Positions 33,275 through 44,847 of a DNA stretch of 64,000 nt are shown piece after piece. Within the stretch, counting starts at the first letter, position 1. The number at the start of each line of letters is the position of its first letter. The notes beneath the pieces are model-generated. The model saw only the letters and a list, made by a program, of their open reading frames with translations. It did not search any database and was not told the DNA's origin. The stretch covers positions 106,389,254 through 106,453,253 of the forward strand of contig JAKGHH010000002.1 of assembly GCA_022828595.1 (NCBI GenBank), written 5' to 3'. The stretch comes from Nelumbo lutea (taxonomy: Eukaryota; Streptophyta; Magnoliopsida; Proteales; Nelumbonaceae). The position numbers and the translations under genes were made by a program.

Positions 33275-34667
33275 TGGTTTCTATATGGTTTGTTTATTCT
33301 ATTGTTCTATTGGGCTTAATCCAATCAGAAAGCCCAAATACATTCCTACATAAATGACAAACAAAATTCAAATATCAAAATGAATTGTTAACTAATGCCA
33401 CCTTTTAAAGTCATAAATTTCATTCACAATTTAACAAACATAAACATATCCTTGGGCACATCAAATTACAATTTATTTTCATTGAAATGTTGAGTATGAA
33501 GTCCTCAAGAAACACACCGCTATTTTATCCAATGCAATGAGGGTATATATGATTCTTTTTTTATTTTCACTCTTTTTTTCTTTTTATTGAAGAAGCTAAG
33601 AGATATCATTTTCTTTTGTTTAGTTCTTTTTCTATAACTTGACATTTTACCTTCTTCATTGATTGGCCAATTACAATTGAAATATATGTATTAGCTCAGG
33701 GAATTGTTAATGCCAATGCTACCAAGTAGAGTAGATGACTTGGTTAAATGCATTAACCTTCTTATCTGATCTGCTAATTATCCCCCATCCGTCCAACTCA
33801 TCCAACTTTCACGAAGAACTCTAATGACAAATGTTATGTTTTAAACTCAAAATCTCAACTGCGCATGCTTTTACTTTTTTTCCTTATTTTTTTCTCAATT
33901 TATGAGCTGATTTGCTTTACCATTTGAGTCAAATCCAATAGCACGAACATAGACCTAAAGAAGGGAGCCTTTTCCAATTAGAAAATTTCAGCCATTCTAA
34001 GCCCTAAATACGAAACAATTTTTTTTTTCAATAATATGGAATTAGAAAATAATATTTTTGTATTATTTTATCGATGTTCTTTTATTTTAATATTTATATT
34101 TCTAGTTTTCTCAATTTTGATAGAAAACTGAGTTTTGCATTTTTTTTTTTAATTTAAAACCATCATGGATTTCTTTCTGAGGAAAAATAATTTAGTAAGT
34201 TTAGTTGGACATAAGAGTGAAACTTCAGTAAAAGCCCATATGTTATTAGGATCAACACCATGGCCCAACCTCGTATTAGGGCAATCTGCAAGTTACAGTA
34301 CTAGTTGATTGAGGTTTTTTAACGTTTAAGGGGAAGAGCTTATTTTGCATCGATAGCAAGTATTTGTACTGAAATTTGACCATGAATAAAATGCAAAGAG
34401 ACAAAACCAGGACGATGAAAACCCACTAGCTTAAATCCCCAGAAACATATAAAACCAAAGAAACAAAACCAGGACGATATCAAAACCCACCATGTAGGAA
34501 AAGGATATTTGGATGAACAAGGAGGTTGGTTATGGACATACCATCTTTATACTTGTTTTGCTTTGTTTAAGTATTAACTGTTTTCTTTTCTTTTTCTCAG
34601 TCAAAACCCAGCAATTCTATTACCGACTAGTACAAGGGACAAAGCTAGGGATTGTAGTAGTAGCTCG
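33275..34667. other. Intergenic region, no gene recognised
   Basis: AT-rich, with T-runs near 33560, 34020 and 34140. No coding or repeat structure that I can support. Confidence 0.5.
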
Positions 34668-35092
34668 ACATGGATGTCAATTGGATTGGATTTGATCCAA
34701 TAGGATTCAATCCAATGTGAGTCCATTATAAATGGATGAGGTCTAATCTAATTCAATAATTATTTGGAACCATTTTGGATTAGTGTAATTCAATGTGTGC
34801 ATCGTTCAACCTCTTCAAATTCGTTTTAATTTAGATTGGTTTTAATCCAAATTAATCCAATCTATTTACACCTATATTCTTATTTTATATATCAATAAAT
34901 CAGATAATAGCTTAATCCAATTCAATTCAATATAAATTTATTATAAATGGACCAGATCCAATACAATCTAATAAATATTTTAGACCAAATTGATTCAATC
35001 TAATATGTCTTATTGGTCCCCGTTCAATCTGTCCAAATTAATTTTAGACCGGACAGGATCTAATCCAAAACCGACCCATGCACACCCTTACT
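34668..35092. mobile_element. Candidate hAT-type MITE
   Basis: Left end ACATGGATGTCAATTGG and right end read inward AAGGGTGTGCATGGG are a weak inverted match. The inside is a run of repeated GGATTGGATT, AATCCAAT and GATCCAAT words, typical of such elements. No convincing target duplication. Confidence 0.4.
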
Positions 35093-35613
35093 TGAAACCC
35101 ATATTTGCACTCCCATTTGAACCGAGCATTTGAGGTTTGAAGTCGATTAAGAATGAAAAATCTCTCAGGAATTCGAATGGATGATATATACTATTTTGCA
35201 AGCAAGATTATTCCTTTTCATACACAAACATAATCATGATACGAGGCAATTTGACGTCGCTATGTACCTAAGTCAATCCGTGTTTCGTTATCAACTTCTC
35301 TATTTACGCCTACGCGTGATGTGTCTATTCAGTGATGAGCATGGACCATGGACTTTGAATAATGACACTGACACTGTAAATCTAGATATAATAAAGATAA
35401 AGAAATGGGTCCTACGCCATTAATTGTCTTGTTCACAGCAGTCTCATTCCAATGCCATTAGTTGAACTAGATCACAGAATTTCATTCCTTGGTTGTGGAA
35501 CAAAAATCCCGGTTTTGGAAAGTTAAAGAAACTCCAGAGATGGCTGACTTCATCGCTTTGTACTTAACTACAGAGCTCAGAATTGGATGAGATCAAGCAA
35601 TGGATCGAGCCTC
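35093..35613. other. Upstream region of PGIP3
   Basis: No separate gene. It presumably holds the PGIP3 promoter, but no element other than the TATA box can be named with confidence. Confidence 0.45.
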
Positions 35614-35620
35614 TATAAAT
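35614..35620 (+). promoter_or_regulatory. TATA box of PGIP3
   Basis: TATAAAT, 82 bases before the ATG, followed by an A-rich leader with no upstream ATG close to the start. Confidence 0.65.
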
Positions 35621-35695
35621 TGAAGACCGTTCTCTGCAAATTTTCTCAATCAGAAAAGAAAACGTTTCATCCTTAAAGAAAGGAGAACAATCGAA

Positions 35696-36730
35696 ATGGG
35701 AGTTCATGGCATTACAGGTTCACTCTCTCTTCCCCTTGTTTTTCTCTTCCTAGTCTCCTCATCTCTCCCTTCTCTCACCATCTCCGCCGCCTCCTCCGTC
35801 CGCTGTCATCCCGACGACAAAACAGCCCTTTTAAAAATCAAGCAGTCCTTTACCTCAAAATTCCCTTCAGACTTAACCCCATGGGATCCCAACACCGACT
35901 GCTGTGACTGGGGCTACGTCCAATGCGACGATCAAACCAATCGCGTCAACGTGCTCAACATTTTCAATACTGGCATGGATCGAATACCAGAAGCTATCGG
36001 CGACCTTCCCTACCTGGAAATTTTACAGCTCCAGCGAGTCACCAAAATTAGCGGCTCCATCCCCTACTCCATCACCAAGCTTCAAAACCTCAAAATCATC
36101 CGCATGTGGAGAATCAATCTCTCTGGCTCCATTCCCGAATTCCTCACCCAACTCAAGAACCTCGAGTCCCTCGACTTGTCCTACAACCGGCTTTCGGGTC
36201 CCATTCCGGCTTCCCTAGCAAATCTGCAAAAACTGCGTTACCTTTACCTCGACTGGAACAAACTGACAGGACGCATACCTGACTCATTCGGGAGATTCAA
36301 TACCACAGGTGGTTTCTCTCTTGATCTATCGAACAACCTTCTGTCTGGTGAGATCCCTGCTTCGTTAGCAGAATTCAACTACGTTTCCATCGACCTCTCT
36401 TACAACAAGTTCGTGGGTGACGCGTCCGTTTTGCTCAGAGAGAACGGAGCGGCCCAAAATGTGTATCTGTCGAATAACCTGTTCGACTTTGACCTCTCCA
36501 AGGTGAGATTTCCAAAGAACTTGTCGTTTCTGAAGCTGTCGCACAATAGAATTAGAGGAAGCATTCCGGAGCAGATCACCGAGCTGCCTTCGTTGCAAGT
36601 GTTTGACGTAAGCTATAATCGGTTATGTGGGAGGATTCCGGTGGGTGGGAACGTGCAGAACATAGCTGTGGGCTACTTTATTCATAATAAGTGTTTGTGC
36701 GGACCGCCGCTCCCCAACCAGTGTAAGTAA
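35696..36730 (+). CDS. PGIP: PGIP3, polygalacturonase-inhibiting protein (intact)
   Basis: A single open frame of 344 residues, the usual PGIP size and apparently without introns. A signal peptide (hydrophobic LPLVFLFLVSSS, cleavage likely near residue 32) directs it to the cell wall. The LRRNT cap has Cys 37, 69, 70 and 77. About ten LRRs of the extracellular plant type follow (ISGSIPYSITKLQNL, LSGPIPASLANLQKL and others). The C-terminal cap has Cys 311, 333, 335 and 343 (NRLCGRIP, NKCLCGPPLP). All eight family cysteines are present. PGIPs bind fungal and insect endopolygalacturonases on the concave LRR face and slow pectin breakdown. The start is chosen because it heads the signal peptide and follows a TATA box at normal distance. 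This is the only undamaged copy here. Target specificity cannot be read from sequence. Confidence 0.93.
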   Translation: MGVHGITGSLSLPLVFLFLVSSSLPSLTISAASSVRCHPDDKTALLKIKQSFTSKFPSDLTPWDPNTDCCDWGYVQCDDQTNRVNVLNIFNTGMDRIPEAIGDLPYLEILQLQRVTKISGSIPYSITKLQNLKIIRMWRINLSGSIPEFLTQLKNLESLDLSYNRLSGPIPASLANLQKLRYLYLDWNKLTGRIPDSFGRFNTTGGFSLDLSNNLLSGEIPASLAEFNYVSIDLSYNKFVGDASVLLRENGAAQNVYLSNNLFDFDLSKVRFPKNLSFLKLSHNRIRGSIPEQITELPSLQVFDVSYNRLCGRIPVGGNVQNIAVGYFIHNKCLCGPPLPNQCK

Positions 36731-37283
36731 TCCGGCACCGGCGGAAGAGAAGAAAGGGAATTTGGGAACAACGGGACACCATAACAATGTTCAAAATATA
36801 TATTAATTATAGTATTAGCACCTCCAATAAGGCAATAATCTATAGTCGTCTGTAATTTATTGTTCTTCTTTTTTGTTGTGGTTGCATGTGTGCAACGCTT
36901 TATGTGTGATATGTTTCAATTTCAAATAAAATTGTATTTGTTTGCCGTGCAAATTCATTTGTAGTAATACGAATGCGTGGGAGTACAAATCAGAAATGTA
37001 TAAATTCATTTTTTACTTTGGCTTTTGCTTTAATTTAACTTTTATTGTACTTCATTTGCACTTCAAACAAGGTCAAATTAACTTTGAAATGAAAATAAGG
37101 ATCCGTTAATTTGTTCATGGGAATAAAGCTATGGAATTGGAATTCGATTCCCTTTCCTATTGGAATGACATTTACTCATTTGAGAGAATCATCATTTCCT
37201 CCCCCTCCCTTGGGAATGAGAAATGAACATATGGGAGATTCATTAAACCATTCTGATTCTGAATTCAAGAGAGGTTTTGACCC
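36731..37283. other. 3' flank of PGIP3
   Basis: No gene. Around 36965-37050 it resembles the 3' flank of PGIP2. From 37100 to 37283 there is a GGAATTGGAATTC-type segment, probably an old repeat without clear ends. Confidence 0.4.
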
Positions 37284-37286
37284 TAA

Positions 37287-37404
37287 GGCTCAATTTGGAA
37301 GGAGTACAAATACAAATATGCATAGTGTACATACATACAATATAATACAAAATATAAGGTTTTGCACTCTACAAATTTCCATTTGTACTCCTTCCAAAAT
37401 GAGC
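37287..37404. mobile_element. Tourist-like MITE (118 bp)
   Basis: Terminal inverted repeats of about 24 bp: GGCTCAATTTGGAAGGAGTA on the left and, read inward from the right, GCTCATTTTGGAAGGAGTAC. Flanked by TAA on the left and TTAA on the right, which fits the 3-bp target of PIF/Harbinger MITEs. Related ends occur at 48507 and 53977. Confidence 0.7.
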
Positions 37405-37767
37405 TTAAATTAATTTTGCATTCAATTTATTTGCATTTCCATGCTTTAAATGAAATTGCAATGTAAATATGGGGGGTAGAAATGATGAAAGTGCATACAC
37501 TACAACACTTGTTCATTACATGTGACTTGGAACGTGCAATTTGGTTTCAATCTCAAGCTTCAAGAGATCAAGTGCATGGTAATGCGACCAAGCAAAGTAG
37601 CCTTGAGACTACAACCCCCACCATCCATCACGTGGCTTTTTCAAATTTAGACAAATGGCATTTTTTGAAAAGTTATTAAAGACCGCACGCCACTATCACC
37701 ATTCAGAAAAGTAGCGTTCTCATTTTCTACAAAACTAGACATGTGGCATTTTCTGAGAAATTCCTAC
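37405..37767. repeat. Local repeat block at the copia insertion site
   Basis: A word of the type TAGACATGTGGCATTTTCTGAGAA is present at about 37640 (diverged) and 37735, and again at about 43604 on the far side of the copia element. So the copia element landed inside a small tandem repeat. Confidence 0.5.
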
Positions 37768-38135
37768 TGTAGAGAACACTGATGTGGGCCCTACAGCTAC
37801 TGTCCCACTGTGTTCGTAGGGTAGAAGATGTTCTAGTCAGTCTAGGGTTAGCTATTGGTCATTTAGATGTTTTAGTTATTTATTTTAGTCTTATTTTTTG
37901 CTCTATTTGTTATGTAAAGATTAAGGGCAGATCTGTCCTTTCCATGTAATGAGCATAACATATAAATATTAATTAAAGTGGCGGCGACAGAACATTAAGC
38001 TTCTGCTTCTCCTTTCAACTCTTGTGTTCTATTACTTCTCCTCCCTCTTCCTCTTCTTTCCTCTTACCTTTCTTCTTACTTTCGATCCTGAAATCCATTA
38101 GGGTTCAAGACTGATAACAGCCCTGAACTTCTACT
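37768..38135 (+). repeat. 5' LTR of the copia element
   Basis: 368 bp. Starts TGTAGAGAAC and ends CTTCTACT, so the last two bases are CT, not the usual CA, in both LTRs. TATAAATA at 37961-37968 is the likely promoter. Confidence 0.9.
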
Positions 38136-38147
38136 TGGTATCAGAGC
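38136..38147 (+). other. Primer-binding site of the copia element
   Basis: TGGTATCAGAGC, the classic complement of the 3' end of plant initiator tRNA-Met, starting on the base after the LTR. Confidence 0.9.
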
Positions 38148-38908
38148 TAGGGTTTCTCATGTGAGTCTAGTCCAGCCGACCACATGAGAACCATCTAGGG
38201 CTGGAAGCTGAGAAAGCAGAGTTCGTTGACTGGTTCTTGGAGATCTCTAGAGGATTAGCGAATGTTTGAAGAAGTGCCACAGTTGCAGCAAGTTGGTGAT
38301 CAAGAAGAATCAGAGAAGGCTAGGGTTTGGGTAACCTTGGTAGGCAACGAACTGCATCCTATTTTAAGTCTTTTATTTTCTGAGAGAAGTAATATCAGAG
38401 AAGATAGGTTGGACCTATCCAGCAAGGGTGGCCGAACCACTCTAGGGTTTTATCTCTCTATTCTCTAGGGTTTTGTCTTTATCCCTACGGCAAACCCTAG
38501 TATTGGACTGAACCTTGTGATCTTATCCCTGCGGCAAACCCTAATAGTTCTCCTCAACATTGATCAATTTTAGGGTTTCATATTAACCCTTATCCATATG
38601 GTACTATCAGGAGTGTACAGCTCTTAGGACTGATTAAAACCTCAAATTGGCTTCAGCATATCAAATTGTTCTTCAAACTGTTTTTCAGTTTTCTTTTGGG
38701 GTTTCGAACACTTCTAAAGGGGTGAAAACAGTTCCAACTGTTGCTGTTGTGTGTGGTTGTTGATTTCAGATCAGTTTATACATGTTTCATGCACATCTAC
38801 TGTGAGTACAGATTTGTTCTATACTGATTTTGTGATTGTGGTTGGTAGTCCTAGTGCTGGTTTTGACTGTAATAACCCTAATTTTGAGAATTTTGGTTCT
38901 TGACCGAA
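38148..38908. other. Leader of the copia element
   Basis: Untranslated region between primer site and gag. It contains repeated phrases of the type CCCTAYGGCAAACCCTA. No gene. Confidence 0.6.
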
Positions 38909-39760
38909 ATGGAGTTTAAGAATCAAGCAGAAGGCATTTTTGGGAACAGCAGTTATGGTGGTGGTTCTGAGACAGGTTTTTAGATTACAACCGTAAAGTT
39001 TGATGGATCAAACTATTTGGAATGGGCCCAATCAGCCATGATGGCTATTGGGGGAAGGGGCAAAGTAGGGTATCTCTTGGGAGATGTAGCAGAACCTTCT
39101 AAGGGAGACCCTATGTATACCAAGTGGGTCCAAGAAAACTATTTGGTTATGAAATGGCTCTGTAATTCTATGCAGCCCCATATTAGCCGAAATTACTTAT
39201 GGGCAAAGACAACTAAGGAGATATGGAATGTGATGAAAGAGACTTACACCCAACCCCTTAATGTTGCCAGAGCATATGAATTGAAATGTGAGGTGAATTC
39301 CCTTAAACAATGAGAGAAACCGATGTCGGTCTACTTCTCTACCTTGAAGTCCCTGTGGCATGAGATTGATCACTTAGAGACTCTTGAGTGGGAGAGTCCC
39401 AAAGATGCTCAGGTACATAGAAAGCACATCAAGACAAACAGAGTGTTTGAGTTCCTAGCAGGACTGAATTTAGAAAATGATATTGTGAGGCAGCAGATGT
39501 TGACCAGAGATAGTGTGACCCTCTCTCAGGCATACTCCTTAGTGCACAGTGAAGAGACCAGGGGGAAAATCATGATGCAACCTCAATCGCTTACACCTGC
39601 CTTGGTAGCTATCAAACCCAAAACAGAGGGTGATTCAGAGAGGGACAGAAAGAAGGAAGATAAAAGGGATGTGGTGTTTGAGCATTGCAAGGAACCTAAA
39701 CACACAAAAGAAACATGTTAGAAGCTGCATCCACATTTGGTCCCAACAAAGTTGAGAAAT
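38909..39760 (+). pseudogene. Gag of the copia element
   Basis: Starts at ATG 38909 (MEFKNQAEGI). The copia gag blocks follow: FDGSNYLEWAQ, LMVMKWL-like and IWNVMKETYT, then YFSTLKSLWHEID, FLAGLN and a zinc-knuckle remnant (HCKEPKHTKETC) that has lost its first Cys. Stops lie at 38981-38983 (TAG), about 39311 (TGA) and 39719-39721 (TAG in place of the Trp usual after the last Cys). Confidence 0.8.
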
Positions 39761-40381
39761 AAAAAGGGTAATGCTCATGTGGCTATGACTACTGATTTAG
39801 CATCCTCATCTAGCACAAGAGGCACACCATTAGAGACCTTAGCTGCAGTTCGGGCTGCTCTAATACAATTGGAGAAGGAAGTTGGCAGTTCAGCTCAATT
39901 ACCGCAGTCATCGTCAGCTCAGGCCACATCGGCCTTTGCACACTCAGGTACTCGAGCCTCAGCCTACCATGCATCCGCTCCAGGTACTACTGAACCTTGC
40001 TGGGTAATAGATTCAGGTGCATCCGACCATATGACTAGCTTTCCCTCTTTGTTTACTACTTATTATTTATCTTCTGGTAGGGATAAAGTATCTATAGCTG
40101 ATGGCTCTCTTGTCCCTATTTCTGGCAAGGGTGACATCAAACTGTCGGATACTATATCCTTGTCCTCTGTCTTGCATGTTCCTAAACTGGATACTAACCT
40201 CCTTTCTGTTAGTAGTATTACCAAACATTTGAACTGCGCAGTAACTTTCTTTCCTGACCGATGTGTTTTTCAGGACCTGGAGATGAAGAAGGTGATTGGG
40301 ACTGGTCGTGAGACGAATAGAATCTATCAGCTCGGGGAGAGTCTGTTTCCTACTTTGTTTGAGTCTGTTGAGTCATCTTAA
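39737..40381 (+). pseudogene. Protease and integrase N-terminus of the copia element
   Basis: An open stretch with the aspartic protease active site WVIDSGASDHMT, the flap-like VLHVPKLDTNLLS and the following SITKHLNC block, typical of copia protease just before integrase. It ends at TAA in 40379-40381. Confidence 0.8.
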
Positions 40382-41170
40382 TTGAAGTGTGAAAGTTGTG
40401 AGTTTGCTAAACATTATAGGAACTCTTATTCATTGAGTAATAAAATGAGTAATAGTTCTTTTGATATTGTGCATACTGATATTTGGGGGCCATATCACAT
40501 TCCTTCTATGGGTGGGTACAGGTATTTTTTGTTATTTGTTGATGACCACACCCGGTTTTCTTAGGTTTATCTTATGAGTTCACGAGATGAGGTGCCTGCC
40601 CTGACCCAAAACTTCCACCAAATGATCCTAACCTAGTTTGATGCAAGGATCAAAGTGCTTAGATCTGATAATGCAAAGGAATACTTTGCTAAGCCATTGG
40701 CATCGTACCTCCTTAATCATGGGGTTATCCACCAGAGCACTTGCCCTCATACACCTCAACAGAATGGAGTTGCAGAAAGGAAGAATAGGCACATCTTGGA
40801 GGTGGCTAGAAGTATTATGTTTACTTCCAATGTCCCTATTTGCTTCTAGGGTGATGCTATCCTTATGGTGGTATATCTTATTAATCGGATTCCTTCTCGG
40901 GTTCTTGATATGAAACCTCATTTTTTCCCTTCTATACCCCAATGAGGAGTTGTTCACTATTCCCCTCAAGACATTTGATTGTACCTATTTTGTTCAGCTT
41001 CTCGGTCCCCATCACTTCAAGTTTGAACCCAAGGCCTCCAAATTTCTTGGTTATGCACAAACTCAAAAGGGTTATTGTTGTTATGATCCTATCTCAGGGA
41101 AGAAGTTTGTATCCATTGATGTCACTTTCTTTGAGGAGACACCCTACTATTCTCGGGTCTCTCCTTAGGG
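40382..41170 (+). pseudogene. Integrase of the copia element
   Basis: Zinc-binding CESCEFAKH, then the core with D in VHTDIWGP, D in LRSDNAKEYF and E in NGVAERKNRHILEVAR, then KFLGYAQTQKGY and the GKKFVSIDVTFFEETPY block. At least four stops interrupt it (TAG after TRFS at about 40561, near 40636, near 40849, and one near 40943). Confidence 0.8.
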
Positions 41171-41599
41171 GGAGAGTGGTGAGCGTGGAGTTTTGGGTCT
41201 TTTTCTTCAGGGGGAGTGTAGTGAGGACAGGGTTAATACTTTTGGGGCTGTTCCCTTACCTATTCCTGTTGGTGATGAGGGATGTAGTAGCGAGGGTGGT
41301 CAGAGGGATCGGGAGTTGAGAGTCTATCACAGGTGATGCAGGTAGGTTAATCCCGGTAATCAGTAGTCTCGGCCAGCTCCAACCTCTTCTGCGGCTCCAA
41401 GTCCAGATATTACAGTCCCAGGGCCCACAAAGACTCCTTCTATTATTGTTACCTCACCCTCTACAGATGACCTTGACCTTCCCATTGCCCTCCGTAAAGT
41501 AAAACGGCATTGCACCACATCTACAGCCCACTACATCTCCCAGTTTTTGTCTATAATCGCCTATCTCCCTTCTACAGGTCCTATCTCACCTCCGTTGCT

Positions 41600-43168
41600 G
41601 ATGTCCCTATTCCGAGAACAGTGCAAGAAGCCCTATCAGTTCCAGAGTGGAGAGGTGCAATGCAAGTTGAAATGGATGCCCTGTTGAAAAATAATACCTA
41701 AGAGCTAGTTGACTTGCCCAAAGGAAAGAAACCAGTTGGATGCAGGTGGGTATTTACTGTGAAGCACAATGTGGATGGTTCCATTGAGAGGTACAAAGCT
41801 CGGCTAGTTGCAAAAGGGTTCACTCAGACTTATGGTATAGATTACTTGGAGACATTTGCCCCGATAGCCAAGATGACCACCATTCGGGTTCTATTATCTC
41901 TTGCAGCAAACTACACTTGGCCTTTGTACCAAATGGATGTTAGGAATGCCTTCCTGAATGGGGAATTGCAGGAAGAGGTTTACATGCAGTTGCCTCCCAG
42001 ATTCTATGATACAGAGGCAGGTAAGAAGGTCTGCCTACTCAATAAGGCATTGTATGGTTTGAAGCAGTCACCTAGAGCTTGGTTCGACAGATTCATACTA
42101 ACCCTTGGGAAGTTCGGTTATGTACAGGCCCAGTCAGATCATACACTGTTCATCAAGAGGGTGGAGTCGTCACTGACACTACTTGTAGTATATGTTGATG
42201 ATATTGTGGTGACAGGAAATGACAACCATGAGATTGAATCCCTCAAACAACTCCTTCATCAAGAGTTTGAGGTGAAAGATCTGGGTACACTACGGTATTT
42301 TTTGGGTATTGAGGTTGCTAGATCTAAACAGGGGATCTTTGTCTCTCAAAGGAAATATGTTTTAGATCTCTTGGCTGAAACTGGAAAACTGGGTGTCAAA
42401 CCTGTAGATACACCCATTGAACAGAACCACAGGATCAGTGCAGAGAGTGGGGAGCTATTTGAAGACAAAGTTATGTTCCAGTGGTTAGTGGGAAAGCTCC
42501 TATATCTATGCCTCACCCGGGTAGATATCAGTTATGCCGTTAGTGTTGTCAGACAATACATGCATTCTCCTAGAACTACGCACCTTCTAGCAGTAGAAAG
42601 AATACTAGCATACTTGAAGAGATGCCCGGGTAGAGGTATACTGTTCAAGAACAATGACCACATGAAGGTGGAAGTCTATACGAATGCTAATTGGGTTGGG
42701 AGTGTTGATGATAGAATGTCTACCTCTGGATATTGTGCTCTTGTGGGAGGTAACCTAGTCTCTTGGAGGAGTAAGAAGCAGAGTGTTGTCTCCCGATCCA
42801 GTGCTGAAGCTGAGTACAAGTCAATGGCTAATGGAGTGGCTGAAATTTTTTGGATGAGATCACTACTTGAGGAGTTGGGTATTGAGTATGAGAAGCCCCT
42901 GATGTTGTATTGTGATAATCAAGCGGCTATTAATATAGCACACAACCCAGTGCAGCATGACAGGACCAAACATATTGAAGTTGATCAACACTTTGTACGA
43001 GAGAGGGTCTCATCACAAGAAGTGTGTCTCCCATACATCACCTCCAATATGCAGCTGGTAGATATCCTCACCAAAGTTGTACCACAGAAGAAGCTAGAGG
43101 CAGATCTATCCAAGTTGGGAATGATAAACATTTATTCCCAACTTGAGGGGGAGTGTAGAGAACACTGA
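41600..43168 (+). pseudogene. Reverse transcriptase and RNase H of the copia element
   Basis: Open for 484 residues from 41714, with coding homology beginning before a stop at about 41699. It shows copia RT motifs in order: CRWVFTVKHN, YKARLVAKGFTQ, DYLETFAPIAKM, QMDVRNAFLNGEL, LNKALYGLKQSPRAW, the catalytic YVDDIVVTGND and LGTLRYFLGIEVA. RNase H follows with VYTNANWVGS, SWRSKKQ, SSAEAEYKSM and YCDNQAAI. In VYTNANW the usual first Asp (DADW) is Asn, so RNase H is probably inactive. The open length is unusual next to the broken gag and integrase. Confidence 0.88.
43142..43153 (+). other. Polypurine tract of the copia element
   Basis: CTTGAGGGGGAG directly before the 3' LTR. It overlaps the last RNase H codons. 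Confidence 0.75.
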
Positions 43169-43524
43169 TGTGGGCCTCACAGCTACGGTCTCATTGTGTT
43201 CGTAGGGTAGAAGATGTTCTAGTCTGCCTAGGATTAGCTATTGGTCATTTAGTTGTTTCAGTTGTTATTTATTTCAGTCTTATTTTCTGCTCTATTTGTT
43301 ATGTAAAGACTAAGGGAAAATCTGTCATTTCCATGTAATGAGCATAACCTATAAATATTAATTAAAGTGGCGGCGACAGAACATTAAGCTTCTACTCCTC
43401 CTTTCAACTCTTGTGTTCTACTGCTTCTCCTCCCTCTTCCTCTTCTTTCCTCTTACCTTTCTTCTTATTTTCGATCCTGAAATCCATTAGGGTTCAAGAC
43501 TGATAATAGTCCTGAACTTCTACT
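43154..43524 (+). repeat. 3' LTR of the copia element
   Basis: 371 bp, pairing with 37768-38135, followed by the target duplication CCTAC. Confidence 0.9.
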
Positions 43525-43529
43525 CCTAC

Positions 43530-44839
43530 TAAATCCCCCAACCCACTACCAAGCTACAGCCCCCCCCCCCCATGCAAACACATGGCCCTCATTTTTTTGG
43601 AAAGTTAGACATGTGACATTTTCTGAGAAGTTGCTATTAAATCCCACAACCCATAATTCATAACCACTTTTGCCTACATTCTATTAATCTTAGTTAATCA
43701 TTAACTCTTTACTTATCATAACAAAAAAAAAACTATCCATATTCTAATAATTTTTGAAAAGCTATTTTTTGAAATAAATATTTATTGAAAGTTTAAAAAT
43801 TATTTAAAATATTAATAAATATAAATTTAACATTATTGATTCCATAAATATAAATTTAACATTACTGATTCCTCGTACTTACTACGGGGTCATTCACTAG
43901 TAACAGATGAATGTGATAAAAACTGAAAAAACTTCTAAATAGAAATGAACACCCAGGATTAAATCAAATAACCAAGAAAATAAGAAGAGAAGTTACCCAA
44001 CTGAGGAGGGACAATGTGTATTGCTTATATATTTATGGGTTGTTTGACATAGATACAAAAATATGGGGATAGGTATTTGTATTGAATTCTTTTAAAAAAC
44101 CATTCAACCTAAAATCATTAGTTGTTAGGTGATGCCTTATGCTGAAATTTAATTAATTATAATGGAAGAGATGAGGATCAAATACTAGATCATTTGATAA
44201 AAAAAGGCTTTGATACCATCTTAAAGAACCATTCAACTTAAAAACTTAACTTGTTTAATGAGATCCCTTAATAGTATTTATTCTCTAAGTAAGAAATTGC
44301 TTTGAAAAAATGTAAGGGAAAATTACAGATCCCCCTCCCCCATTTTCATTTGCCAAAAATCCACCCTAAACTTTCAAATTCTAGTTTTACCACAAAAAAA
44401 AAAGGAAAGAAACTTTCAATTCTAGCACCTTGTTCCTTCATTAGCAATTTGTCACTTAACTTTAACTTCAGAGATGATTGTCATGTGCATTTTTCTAAAT
44501 TTCTAAAACATTAAACCACCCTTTTATCATTTTATGAGAACATTTTGCAAAAAAAAATCATGAAATACAATAAAAAATAGAAAATAGAGAAAAATTAAGA
44601 GATTGCATAAAAATACATTAAATACAAATAAATAAAGAAGAAAAGTGGAAAATATAGAAAAAAAAAGAAAATGAAAAATACACTAGATTTTGCAAAAAAC
44701 AATCTAAAAATGAAAAAGGAGTTCCCATGCATTAATATACCTATTTTCATTATTTATAATATTTTCTTATCTCAGTCAGTATCCATCAAATTTTGAATGG
44801 GCATTTTAGTTCTTTTACTATTACAGTCAACCCAAGATG
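43530..44839. other. Intergenic region, no gene recognised
   Basis: AT-rich, with a run of C at about 43560 and A-rich stretches from 44550 to 44700. The start repeats the local word also found left of the copia element. No gene. Confidence 0.5.
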
Positions 44840-44847
44840 CTTAGTAA

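Larger units (their letters stand above)
37768..43524 (+). mobile_element. Ty1/copia LTR retrotransposon
   Basis: A complete structure of 5757 bp: 5' LTR 37768-38135, a primer-binding site with TGGTATCAGAGC directly after it, gag, protease, integrase, reverse transcriptase and RNase H in copia order, a polypurine tract, and 3' LTR 43154-43524. A perfect 5-bp target duplication CCTAC lies at 37763-37767 and 43525-43529. By eye the LTRs differ at about 6-7 percent of sites. The RT/RNase H half is open, while gag and integrase carry several stops, so the copy is inactive. Confidence 0.93.

Noticed and set aside
34513..34695. 60-residue open frame with a hydrophobic stretch
   Set aside because: It overlaps the start of a repeat-like segment and shows no domain or conserved start context.
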